Assembly: GCA_024641255.1 (NCBI GenBank)
Contig: JAHEDL010000019.1
Coordinates: 1-7,236, forward strand
Source of the DNA: Pseudorhodobacter sp.
GTDB lineage: Bacteria > Pseudomonadota > Alphaproteobacteria > Rhodobacterales > Rhodobacteraceae
DNA length: 7,236 nucleotides
Direction: 5' to 3'
This document shows positions 1-6,086 of the stretch, piece after piece. Below the pieces are notes generated by a model. It was given only the letters and a program-made list of their open reading frames with translations, was not told where the DNA came from and did no database searches. Made by a program: the position numbers and the translations under genes. Within the stretch, counting starts at the first letter, position 1. Each line of letters begins with the position of its first letter.

Positions 1-570
1 GCCCTTCGAAATCAGATAGGCTTCCAGAATATTGTTCGTGGTCCGCGGGTAGACATAATCGGTGCCCAAAAGCGCGAATTTCTGCACGCCAAGTTCGTTC
101 AGATAGTAGTCGACCGCCGGAATAGCCTGCTGGTTCGGCGCGGCGCCGGTGTAGAACACGTTCTTCGACGACTCTTCGCCTTCGTACTGAACGGGGTAGA
201 ACAACAGGCCGTTCAATTCTTCGATCACCGGCAGCACAGATTTGCGGCTGACCGAGGTCCAGCAGCCAAACATGACGTCGACCTTGTCAACCGTCAGCAA
301 CTCGCGCGCTTTTTCGGCAAATAGCGGCCAGTCCGAGGCCGGATCGACAACCACAGCTTCCAGTTGTTTGCCAAGCACGCCCCCTTTTGCGTTCTGGGCT
401 TCGATCAGCATCAGCATGGTGTCTTTCAGCGTGGTTTCCGAAATCGCCATGGTGCCTGAAAGCGAGTGCAACACGCCAATTTTGATGGTTTCGCCGGCGG
501 CAAATGCGATGCGCGGCAGCGCCATCGACGCAATTCCCGAAGCCAAAAGCATACGTCTGGTCAGTTTCAT
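1..570 (-). CDS. urtA: Urea ABC transporter substrate-binding protein UrtA (N-terminal 190 aa, 3' end outside window)
   Basis: This is the periplasmic component that captures urea, or related short amides, for the UrtABCDE importer. Translation from the ATG at 570 gives 190 residues with no stop before the window edge. The N-terminus ([12 protein letters not shown], then a hydrophobic run ending near AFA, residues 22-24) is a signal peptide; the T-R-R-M-L-L stretch makes Tat export plausible. The mature part begins [19 protein letters not shown]. It shows the conserved UrtA blocks DPASDW (76-81), [15 protein letters not shown] (101-115), [18 protein letters not shown] (118-135) and [10 protein letters not shown] (139-148). 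These resemble the urea/amide branch of the Leu/Ile/Val-type periplasmic-binding family. The start is supported by AGGGGA at 578-583 on the minus strand, 7 nt upstream. The rest of urtA, and presumably urtBCDE and perhaps urease genes, lie to the left. Family assignment is strong; the substrate is known from the family, not shown here. Confidence 0.93.
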   Translation of the reverse strand, partial: MKLTRRMLLASGIASMALPRIAFAAGETIKIGVLHSLSGTMAISETTLKDTMLMLIEAQNAKGGVLGKQLEAVVVDPASDWPLFAEKARELLTVDKVDVMFGCWTSVSRKSVLPVIEELNGLLFYPVQYEGEESSKNVFYTGAAPNQQAIPAVDYYLNELGVQKFALLGTDYVYPRTTNNILEAYLISKG

Positions 571-802
571 TATCGTTTCCCCTGTTGGCTGCCCGCCCCG
601 TGCCCGACCAAAAGGCAGGGTCGTCACGAACAACGAGCGCGTTTCTTTTGCAGGTGGCATCGCGGTGATGAGCCGGCTGTGCCACAGACCTGAACTTCCC
701 CCGGAGCAAGCCGAGTGGTTAAAGCAGAAGCGCAACATTCGGGCCGATCAACTTTATCGGCGGGTCTGCAACCGCCTTTTCCAGCAGCGCCGGAAAACGC
801 CT

Positions 803-835
803 AAAATTCAGACGGAATTTTTTGCTGCAGTGCAG
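803..835. promoter_or_regulatory. Two adjacent inverted repeats upstream of urtA (possible operator)
   Basis: AAAATTC (803-809) and GAATTTT (815-821) form a perfect 7-bp inverted repeat with a 5-nt spacer. It is followed directly by the palindrome CTGCAGTGCAG (825-835, centred on one base). The block is an AT-rich island in GC-rich DNA and lies about 235-265 bp upstream of the urtA start. Regulator-binding dyads in front of a urea-transport gene would be reasonable, since nitrogen-regulated systems are often controlled by NtrC or similar proteins, but the sequence does not match a motif I can name with confidence. Confidence 0.35.
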
Positions 836-1007
836 AAAGTGACCCTTGGGCGAACGGGCAGGGGCGCAAGAAGGCGGAAAATTGCAGCCCAAAGCGCCGC
901 TATTGGGGCGGGCTGGTCGATTCTTAGGCTGATCGGGGTAAAATGGGGGATGCGCCCGGCGGCAGGTCTTTGGGGCCGCTGGCCTGCGGGCCTAGCCGGT
1001 TAAGCGG

Positions 1008-1029
1008 CGCAGCCGTGGGGTCGGCTGCG
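1008..1029 (-). other. GC-rich hairpin downstream of the GNAT gene
   Basis: CGCAGCCG (1008-1015) and CGGCTGCG (1022-1029) form a perfect 8-bp stem with a 6-nt loop. It lies about 85 nt past the GNAT stop codon. There is no T-run after it on either strand, so if it contributes to termination or 3'-end stability it does so without a classical U-tract. Confidence 0.3.
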
Positions 1030-1071
1030 GGATTTGATGTAAAGCGCCCTGATGCAGATGGCACCGCTTTG

Positions 1072-1090
1072 GTGGCGCAAGGGCCGCCAC
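1072..1090 (-). terminator. Candidate hairpin terminator of the GNAT gene
   Basis: GTGGCG (1072-1077) and CGCCAC (1085-1090) pair perfectly around a 7-nt loop. The hairpin begins 24 nt after the GNAT stop codon on the minus strand. Position and stem fit a terminator, but no U-run follows (CAAAGC on the minus strand), so the call is weak. Confidence 0.3.
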
Positions 1091-1114
1091 AATGGCGTTG
1101 AAATCGGCGCGGCC

Positions 1115-1690
1115 CTAGGCCACCGATTTGGTGAACAGGATCCATTCGGCTGCGTCCACCTGCCAGTCGCCTTTGACGACCGGGCGGCGGGCCACTTCCT
1201 GAAAGCCTTTCGCGGTGTAAAGCCGCAGCGCGTCAAGATGGGTGTCGGCGGCGATCAGGCTGACGGTTTTGCGCCCCGATTGCCGGGTTATCTGTTCGGC
1301 ATGGGCCAGCAGGGCGCTGCCAAGCCCTTTGCCGCGAAACGCCTCATAAGTGGCCAGCACGTTCAGATACCACGACCCCGGCGCAAGGGCTTCAAGCTCT
1401 AGCAGGGGCACAAAGATCGCGGGGGTTTCGGGGTCGATCGGGCTGGGATCATCTTCGGCCGGATAGCCGAGCAGGCAGGCGCCAACCTTGCCATCGGTTT
1501 CGGTAAGCCACGCGTTGCGATAGGAAAAGCTGCCAGTCTCGCGCGCGGCGCGCTCCTTGCCATGGGCCCAAGGGTCGCCATCGGGGCCAACCGATTTTTG
1601 CCAGAAATGCAGCGGAAGATCGTCGGCCGCCATGTTTATGAAACGCGCCAAATCTTCGGCGTCTGACGCCTTGGCTTCACGGATCAACAT
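1115..1690 (-). CDS. GNAT-family N-acetyltransferase
   Basis: A 191-residue single-domain GCN5-related acetyltransferase, expected to transfer an acetyl group from acetyl-CoA to an unidentified amine in the cytoplasm. It starts MLIREAKASDAEDLARFI, the usual beta1-alpha1 opening of the fold. Acetyl-CoA motif A is clear: YLNVLATYEAFRGKGLGSAL (108-127), with the R/Q-x-x-G-x-G/A pyrophosphate loop as RGKGLG (119-124). Motif B follows as DALRLYTAKGF (153-163). The C-terminus ends in WILFTKSVA. The frame is open to 1807, but I chose the ATG at 1690 because AAGGAAGGGA (1696-1705, minus strand) lies just upstream and the first beta strand begins there. The extra 39 residues of the longer frame look unrelated. 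It is divergent from the cupin gene across a 210-bp gap. Neighbours do not indicate the substrate. Confidence 0.88.
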   Translation of the reverse strand: MLIREAKASDAEDLARFINMAADDLPLHFWQKSVGPDGDPWAHGKERAARETGSFSYRNAWLTETDGKVGACLLGYPAEDDPSPIDPETPAIFVPLLELEALAPGSWYLNVLATYEAFRGKGLGSALLAHAEQITRQSGRKTVSLIAADTHLDALRLYTAKGFQEVARRPVVKGDWQVDAAEWILFTKSVA

Positions 1691-1900
1691 ATTCGTCCCT
1701 TCCTTGCTGCTGCCTGCCATCTGCATGTGTGGGTTAAATAGATCAACCATTCGTCGCGGTTTTGCCACCCCTTCGCTGCGATAATCCAAAGCCAGTTTCG
1801 GCGGCAACGGGCGGGCGCCGGATTGTGTTGGGCCTTGTCAGCTTGGCAGCGGAGTCATACCACCATGCCATCACCAAAGCGAAATCTTGAAAGGACTGAC
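1691..1900. promoter_or_regulatory. Divergent intergenic region between the GNAT and cupin genes
   Basis: These 210 bp must contain the start signals of two divergent genes. On the minus strand, a relatively AT-rich patch around 1734-1745 (CTATTTAAC when read toward the GNAT gene) could hold a -10 element, without a good -35. On the plus strand, TTGTCA (1835-1840) could serve as a -35 for the cupin gene, but the element about 17 nt downstream is poor. Neither promoter can be fixed from sequence alone. I saw no long dyad or repeat. Confidence 0.35.
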
Positions 1901-2254
1901 ATGAGCGATATGGTTTTCCGCTTTCCCGCGCCGGGGCCCGAGCCGATGTTGACCGACCTTGAGGGCTGGACCAAGATCGACGGCAACCCGACGATGAAGA
2001 CCTGGGTGCAGCACACCTCTATCGACGGCAGCGTGATCAGCGGCACTTGGGAAGCCACGCTGGGCACTTGGCACGCGGTCTACAAGTTTTACGAATTCGT
2101 GCATCTGATTGATGGCCAGATCACCATCACGCCAGATGGCGGCGCAGCGGTGACCCTGCGCCCCGGCGATGCCTTTACCGTGGAACCCGGTTTCAGTGGC
2201 ACTTGGACGATTGAAAAACCGGTCAAAAAGCATTTCTGCATCAAGCTGAAGTGA
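1901..2254 (+). CDS. Small cupin-domain protein (DUF861/Cupin_3 type)
   Basis: A 117-residue protein that is essentially one cupin beta-barrel. The family pattern is visible: ISGTWEATLGTWHAVYKFYEFVHLIDGQITI (46-76), then LRPGDAFTVEPGFSGTWTI (86-104) and a final KPVKKHFCIKLK. This W/G-rich layout with PGFSGTW is that of the Cupin_3 (DUF861, EutQ/ureidoglycine-aminohydrolase-like) group. The classical HxH metal ligands of cupin motif 1 are absent; H58, E65 and H68 are the nearest candidates, so metal binding is uncertain. Related proteins are mostly uncharacterised and I assign no reaction. The start at 1901 is set by AAAGGA at 1890-1895, 5 nt upstream; the in-frame extension to 1823 has no support. 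The gene is flanked by a divergent acetyltransferase and ends in a strong hairpin, so it is probably monocistronic. Confidence 0.85.
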   Translation: MSDMVFRFPAPGPEPMLTDLEGWTKIDGNPTMKTWVQHTSIDGSVISGTWEATLGTWHAVYKFYEFVHLIDGQITITPDGGAAVTLRPGDAFTVEPGFSGTWTIEKPVKKHFCIKLK

Positions 2255-2261
2255 TGTGATG

Positions 2262-2290
2262 CGCAGGCTGCCCCGTGTGGGTGGCCTGCG
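2262..2290 (+). terminator. Terminator-like hairpin after the cupin gene
   Basis: CGCAGGCTGCCC (2262-2273) can pair with GGGTGGCCTGCG (2279-2290) in a 12-bp stem that includes two G-U pairs, around a 5-nt loop. It begins 7 nt after the cupin stop codon. Only GTTTG follows, so the U-tract is short, but the stem strength and position make a factor-independent or assisted terminator likely. It would separate cupin transcription from the photolyase gene. Confidence 0.6.
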
Positions 2291-2393
2291 GTTTGCAAAA
2301 TTTGGCGCGATGCGGCGTGTTCTTGTGGCCCCGTGCATCGCGGCGCGGGTAACAGGCTGTCGGTCAATCGATTGGCAAAGTTGGCCCCCCTGT

Positions 2394-2428
2394 GCAACCG
2401 ATGTTGCGGCGCTAGGTTTGCCCGCAAC
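2394..2428 (+). promoter_or_regulatory. Overlapping alternative hairpins in the photolyase leader
   Basis: GCAAC (2394-2398) pairs with GTTGC (2403-2407) around a 4-nt loop. The same bases, as GTTGCGG (2403-2409), can instead pair with CCGCAAC (2422-2428) around a 12-nt loop. The two structures are mutually exclusive, and the second ends 6 nt before the AAGGG ribosome-binding site (2435-2439). This may be chance in GC-rich DNA. If transcribed, it could affect translation of the photolyase. Confidence 0.25.
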
Positions 2429-2446
2429 GGAAAAAAGGGTCACGCG

Positions 2447-3970
2447 ATGCGGCTTATTCTTGTGCTGGGTGACCAGTTGTCTGACGATCTGTCGGCGCTG
2501 CGTGGGGCGGACCCGGCGCAAGACATCGTGGTGATGGCCGAGGTGATGGCAGAGGCCACGCCGGTGCCGCACCATCCGCAGAAGATTGCACTGGTGCTGA
2601 CGGCGATGCGCAAGTTTGCCGCACAGCTGCGGGCGCGCGGCTTTCGCGTGCTGTATTCGCGGCTGGATGACCCTGAAACCGGCCCGACATTGCCCGGCGA
2701 ACTGCTGCGGCGGATGGCGGAAACCGGCGCAACCGAGATTGTCGCCACCCAGTCGGGCGACTGGCGTTTGCATGCGGCGCTGCAAGACCTGCCGCTGCCG
2801 CTGCGGTTTTTGCCCGATGACCGGTTTCTATGCCCGCCGCAAGATTTCGTCGCTTGGGCCGAGGGGCGCAAATCTTTGCGGATGGAGTGGTTTTACCGCG
2901 ACATGCGTCGCCGCACCGGCCTGTTGATGGACGGCGCAGAGCCTGCGGGCGGACAATGGAATTTCGACCATGATAACCGCAAAGCTGCCGCACCTGATCT
3001 GCTGCGGCCCCGCCCGTTGCGCTTTGTGCCGGATGCCGAAACCGAGGCGGTGCTGGATCTGGTGGCCAGCCGGTTTCCACACCATTTTGGCCGGCTGCGG
3101 CCATTTCACTGGCCCACCGACCGGGCGCAGGCATTGCTGGCGCTTGACCATTTCATTGCCCATAGCCTGCCGCGGTTCGGGGCAGAGCAGGATGCGATGC
3201 TGGAAAGCGATCCGTTCCTAAGCCATTCCTTGCTGTCGCCCTGCCTGAACCTTGGGCTGCTTTCGGCGCGAGAGGTGTGTCAGCGCGCCGAAGCGGCCTA
3301 TCGCAGTGGTGCTGCACCCTTGGCGGCGGTGGAAGGCTTTATCCGGCAGATTATTGGCTGGCGCGAATATGTGCGCGGGATTTGGGCGCTGAAAGGTCCG
3401 GCCTATCTGCAGCAAAACGCGCTGAACCATATGGCGGCGTTGCCTGCGGCCTATTGGGGCGCGCCGACCAAGATGAACTGCCTGTCCAAAGCCGTGGCCC
3501 AAACGCGCGATCTTGCCTATGCGCATCATATTCAGCGGCTGATGATCACCGGCAATTTTGCCTTGCTGGCGGGGGTGGACCCGGCGGAAGTGCATGAATG
3601 GTATCTTGCGGTTTACATTGATGCCTTCGAATGGGTTGAAGCGCCGAATACGCTGGGGATGAGCCAGTTTGCCGATGGTGGGCTGCTGGGGTCGAAACCC
3701 TATGTGTCGTCGGGGGCCTATATCGACCGGATGTCGGATTATTGCGGCGGCTGCCATTACCGGGTGAAAGAGCGGGTCGGGCCAAGGGCTTGCCCGTTCA
3801 ACCCGCTGTATTGGCACTTTCTGGACCGCCACCGCAGCCGCTTTGCCGCTAACCCGCGCATGGCGCAGATGTATCGCACCTGGGACAAGATGGATGAAAC
3901 CCACCGCGCCACGGTGTTGTCGGATGCCGAAACGATTTTGGCGCGTCTGGCCGCAAAGGCCGAGGTTTAG
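2447..3970 (+). CDS. phrB: FeS-cluster (6-4) photolyase / bacterial cryptochrome, PhrB/CryB class
   Basis: A 507-residue flavoprotein of the FeS-BCP branch of the photolyase-cryptochrome family, which uses FAD and blue light to repair (6-4) pyrimidine photoproducts; some members also signal. The N-terminal alpha/beta antenna domain begins MRLILVLGDQLSDDLSAL. The C-terminal helical FAD domain includes FIRQIIGWREYVRG (298-311) and AYAHHIQRLMITGNFALLAGV (357-377). Four cysteines, C345, C433, C436 and C449, have the spacing (88, 3, 13) that I recall for the [4Fe-4S] ligands of Agrobacterium PhrB (350, 438, 441, 454), a constant offset of 5. H360-H361 would match the PhrB active-site His pair. W337, W385 and Y386 would match its electron-transfer residues. 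The start is set by AAGGG (2435-2439), 7 nt upstream; the open frame reaches back to 2333 without a site. In Rhodobacter the equivalent gene is called cryB. No clear promoter is seen; a terminator-like hairpin lies upstream. Confidence 0.95.
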   Translation: MRLILVLGDQLSDDLSALRGADPAQDIVVMAEVMAEATPVPHHPQKIALVLTAMRKFAAQLRARGFRVLYSRLDDPETGPTLPGELLRRMAETGATEIVATQSGDWRLHAALQDLPLPLRFLPDDRFLCPPQDFVAWAEGRKSLRMEWFYRDMRRRTGLLMDGAEPAGGQWNFDHDNRKAAAPDLLRPRPLRFVPDAETEAVLDLVASRFPHHFGRLRPFHWPTDRAQALLALDHFIAHSLPRFGAEQDAMLESDPFLSHSLLSPCLNLGLLSAREVCQRAEAAYRSGAAPLAAVEGFIRQIIGWREYVRGIWALKGPAYLQQNALNHMAALPAAYWGAPTKMNCLSKAVAQTRDLAYAHHIQRLMITGNFALLAGVDPAEVHEWYLAVYIDAFEWVEAPNTLGMSQFADGGLLGSKPYVSSGAYIDRMSDYCGGCHYRVKERVGPRACPFNPLYWHFLDRHRSRFAANPRMAQMYRTWDKMDETHRATVLSDAETILARLAAKAEV

Positions 3971-3987
3971 CGCGGGGCGTTTATTTG

Positions 3988-4015
3988 TGATCCAGATAGA
4001 GGCGCCCCACGTAAA
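3988..4015 (+). promoter_or_regulatory. ECF11 (RpoE-ChrR)-type promoter of the lipid-modification operon
   Basis: TGATCC (3988-3993) and CGTAAA (4010-4015) are separated by 16 nt. These match what I recall as the ECF11 group consensus (-35 TGATCC, -10 containing CGTA) used by the singlet-oxygen sigma factor RpoE of Rhodobacter sphaeroides. Start of transcription is predicted near 4021-4023, giving a leader of about 30 nt before the ATG at 4051 and placing GAAAGG (4034-4039) within it. Several other TGATCC hexamers occur inside genes (for example near 4482, 4622, 5133 and 6512), but none has CGTA at the right distance. The promoter overlaps no gene: it sits wholly in the 80-bp space after the photolyase stop. 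Confidence 0.75.
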
Positions 4016-4050
4016 CCCTTTGAACACCATCAAGAAAGGCCAACCCCGCC

Positions 4051-5334
4051 ATGGCATTTGACACTGAAGCACCGCCGGCAAAGCGTATCGCGGTAATCGG
4101 CGGCGGTATTTCCGGCATGTCGGCGGCGTATTTTCTGGCGGCGCAGCATCACGTCACCTTGTTCGAGGCAGCCCCCCGCTTGGGCGGTCACGCCCGCACG
4201 GTCATGGCGGGCAAATCTGGCACGCAGCCGGTTGATACCGGCTTTATCGTGTTCAACTATGCCAACTATCCGCATCTGACGCAGATGTTTCACGATCTTG
4301 ATGTGCCGGTGGCCAAAAGCGACATGAGCTTTGGCGCGTCGGTTGATCAGGGCCGGGTGGAATATGGCCTGCATCAGTTGACGGCGCTGGTCGGGCAAAA
4401 GCGCAACCTTGCACGGCCGCAGTTTTACCGGATGGTGCGCGATATTCTGCGGTTTAACGCCAAGGCCGAGGCGGCGTCGGATGATCCGGCGCTGTCGATT
4501 GGCGATCTTTTGCAAGACCTGCGTTTGGGCGATTGGTTTCAACGCTATTACCTGCTGCCGGTCTGTGGCGCGATCTGGTCGACGCCGCCCGATCAGATCC
4601 TTGATTTTCCGGCGCGGTCGTTGATCCGGTTCTTTCGCAATCATGCGCTGCTGAGCCACAAGGGGCAGCATCAATGGTGGACGGTGGACGGCGGCAGCAT
4701 TGAATATGTGCGCAGGCTGGCGGCGCGGTTGGCGTTGCTGGGCACCACGATCCGCGTGGCGACGCCGGTGCGTGCGGTGCAGCGCCAGACAGTTGGCTGT
4801 TTGGTCGTGCCACAGGAGGGGCCAGCCGAAAGCTTTGACGAGGTGATCTTTGCCTGCCACGCGGATCAGGCGTTGCGCATGATCGGGCAGCCGACGCTGG
4901 CAGAGCAGCAGGTGCTGGGGGCAATGCAGTTTCAAGACAACCTGATGGTCTTGCATGCCGATCCGCAGCAAATGCCGCGTCGGCGCGCCTGTTGGTCGTC
5001 TTGGGTGTATAAGGCGGAAACCGGGGCGCAAACCGCGGGAGTCGGTGTGACCTATTGGATGAACCGTCTGCAGAATATCCCGCAAAGCGATCCGCTGTTT
5101 GTGTCGCTTAATCCGGTGCAGGCGGTTGATCCACGGCTGATCTATGATCAGACAAGTTTTCGCCATCCGGTGTTTGACCATGCCGCGATCCGGGCGCAGG
5201 GGCGCTTGGCCGAGGTGCAGGGGCGGGATCGGTTCTGGTTTGCCGGGGCCTATACCCGCCACGGTTTTCACGAAGATGGCATCGCCAGCGCCAAGCGGGT
5301 GGCGCGGTTGATGCAAGACCGGGTGCCTGCATGA
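4051..5334 (+). CDS. FAD-dependent oxidoreductase (COG2907, amine-oxidase-like)
   Basis: A 427-residue flavoprotein. The N-terminal Rossmann motif IAVIGGGISGMSAAYFLA (13-30) and the following FEAAPRLGGHART (38-50) bind FAD. Next come DTGFIVFNYANYPHL (62-76) and SDMSFGASV (90-98), then CGAIWSTPPDQILDFPA (172-188) and the substrate-side WTVDGGSIEYV (210-220). The C-terminal FAD block is WFAGAYTRHGFHEDGIASA (396-414). This arrangement is the COG2907 family, distantly related to amine oxidases and phytoene desaturases and usually found beside DUF1365 and CFA-synthase-like genes. By context it probably oxidises or desaturates membrane fatty acyl chains. The furan-fatty-acid pathway of R. sphaeroides has a desaturase (UfaD) and an oxygen-incorporating protein (UfaO), and this could be one of them, but I cannot say which. 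The start follows GAAAGG (4034-4039) at 11 nt. It is first gene of the ECF11-promoter operon and overlaps the next gene by 4 nt (ATGA). Confidence 0.9.
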   Translation: MAFDTEAPPAKRIAVIGGGISGMSAAYFLAAQHHVTLFEAAPRLGGHARTVMAGKSGTQPVDTGFIVFNYANYPHLTQMFHDLDVPVAKSDMSFGASVDQGRVEYGLHQLTALVGQKRNLARPQFYRMVRDILRFNAKAEAASDDPALSIGDLLQDLRLGDWFQRYYLLPVCGAIWSTPPDQILDFPARSLIRFFRNHALLSHKGQHQWWTVDGGSIEYVRRLAARLALLGTTIRVATPVRAVQRQTVGCLVVPQEGPAESFDEVIFACHADQALRMIGQPTLAEQQVLGAMQFQDNLMVLHADPQQMPRRRACWSSWVYKAETGAQTAGVGVTYWMNRLQNIPQSDPLFVSLNPVQAVDPRLIYDQTSFRHPVFDHAAIRAQGRLAEVQGRDRFWFAGAYTRHGFHEDGIASAKRVARLMQDRVPA

Positions 5335-6086
5335 CCCAATGGCCAGAGCATATTGCGGCGCGCACCTGGCATGGCCGTCGCGGTGCCATTCGCAACGCTT
5401 TTAGCTATGGCGTCGACTATCTGCTGCTGGATATGGAAAGCCCGCAGGGTCCGGCCTGCTTTTCGCGCAACCGCTTTAACCTTTATGCGGTGCATGACCG
5501 CAACCATGGCGGGCCGCGCGGGGCGGGGCGGGGATTGCCTTGGGCGCGCGAGGTGTTTGCCGCACGTGGGTTTGCCGATCTGGGCCCGTTTCGCATCTTG
5601 TTGATGACCCAGCCAAGTTTTCTGGGATTCAGCTTCAATCCGGTCAGCTTTTGGCTGCTCTTGCAGGGCGATGCGCTGCATGCGGTGATTGCCGAGGTCA
5701 ACAATACCTTCGGCGACAGGCATAGCTATTTTTGCGCGCGGTCTGACTTTGCGCCGATCAACCGCAGCGATGCGATCACCGCCCAGAAGATCTTTCATGT
5801 GTCGCCGTTTCAGGCGGTCAGCGGCGCCTATACCTTTCATTTCGGCTTTAGCCCGACCGAAATTGCCTTTCGCATCGCGCTGTCGGATGGCGACGAAGGT
5901 GTGGTGGCGACCCTGAACGGTGTGCGCCGCAAGGCCTGCGCGCAAAGCTTGCTGGCGGCCGCGCTGCGTCGGCCATTTGGCGCGTTGCGGGTGGTGGCGC
6001 TGATCTATTGGCAGGCGCTGAAATTGAAATCGAAAGGCGCGCGCTATGCGCCGCCGCCACTTCCCCCGAAGAAAGAGGTCAGCTGA
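5331..6086 (+). CDS. DUF1365 family protein
   Basis: A 251-residue protein of the DUF1365 (COG3496) family. Conserved blocks are HGRRGAIRNAFSYGVDYLLLD (14-34), GFSFNPVSFWLLL (99-111, containing the hallmark FNPVSFW), AEVNNTFGDRHSY (121-133), KIFHVSPFQAVSGAYTFHF (153-171) and a basic, proline-rich C-terminus ending PPPLPPKKEVS. No signal peptide or clear transmembrane helix is visible, though a hydrophobic, basic segment near 215-235 could touch the membrane. The biochemical role of the family is poorly defined. It is nearly always found with COG2907 oxidoreductases and CFA-like methyltransferases, and genes of such a cluster are needed for furan fatty acid formation in R. sphaeroides, so a step in fatty-acyl modification is likely. 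The ATG overlaps the preceding stop (ATGA, 5331-5334) and lacks a strong Shine-Dalgarno sequence, which suggests translational coupling. Confidence 0.9.
   Translation: MTQWPEHIAARTWHGRRGAIRNAFSYGVDYLLLDMESPQGPACFSRNRFNLYAVHDRNHGGPRGAGRGLPWAREVFAARGFADLGPFRILLMTQPSFLGFSFNPVSFWLLLQGDALHAVIAEVNNTFGDRHSYFCARSDFAPINRSDAITAQKIFHVSPFQAVSGAYTFHFGFSPTEIAFRIALSDGDEGVVATLNGVRRKACAQSLLAAALRRPFGALRVVALIYWQALKLKSKGARYAPPPLPPKKEVS

Larger units (their letters stand above)
571..1114. other. Non-coding gap between urtA and the GNAT gene
   Basis: About 540 bp with no convincing gene. The short open frames on both strands lack a plausible Shine-Dalgarno sequence, have no recognisable protein family, and some are only overhangs of frames antisense to the flanking genes. 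It must carry the leader and promoter of urtA (read leftward) and the 3' region of the GNAT gene (also read leftward). Visible structure consists of two adjacent dyads at 803-835 and hairpins at 1008-1029 and 1072-1090, each listed separately. No clear sigma70 or sigma54 promoter stands out. Confidence 0.6.

Noticed and set aside
672..690. TGGCAC on the minus strand upstream of urtA as a possible sigma54 -24 element
   Set aside because: The required GC of the -12 element is not at the right distance and no TTGC follows, so it does not fit the -24/-12 consensus.
710..724. GCCGAGTGGTTAAAG, which resembles the D-arm of a Ser or Leu tRNA
   Set aside because: The flanks do not form an acceptor stem, anticodon arm or T-arm (no GGTTCGAAT-like T-loop at the right distance), so no tRNA can be folded here.
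242..1003. Plus-strand open frame of 253 codons, partly antisense to urtA
   Set aside because: It overlaps the strongly conserved urtA coding sequence, its translation is low-complexity Ser/Thr/Arg-rich with no family signature, and it has no convincing start site. It is a GC-rich shadow frame.
924..1236. Short minus-strand open frames in and beside the urtA-GNAT gap
   Set aside because: They lack ribosome-binding sites, have no recognisable domain, and partly overlap the GNAT 3' end in another frame.
1681..1686. TGATCC on the minus strand at the GNAT start as an ECF11 -35
   Set aside because: It lies inside the first GNAT codons and has no CGTA-like -10 at the proper spacing.
2333..2446. 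N-terminal extension of the photolyase frame by 38 codons
   Set aside because: No Shine-Dalgarno sequence at 2333, while AAGGG at 2435-2439 serves the ATG at 2447. The family begins with the MRLILVLGDQL strand, and the length from 2447 (507) fits PhrB.
3218..4081. 287-codon minus-strand open frame
   Set aside because: Antisense to the photolyase FAD domain and the ECF11-like promoter; composition is typical of a shadow frame.
4030..5316. 428-codon minus-strand open frame
   Set aside because: It lies antisense to the clearly conserved FAD oxidoreductase, and its His/Arg/Gln-rich translation has no family pattern.
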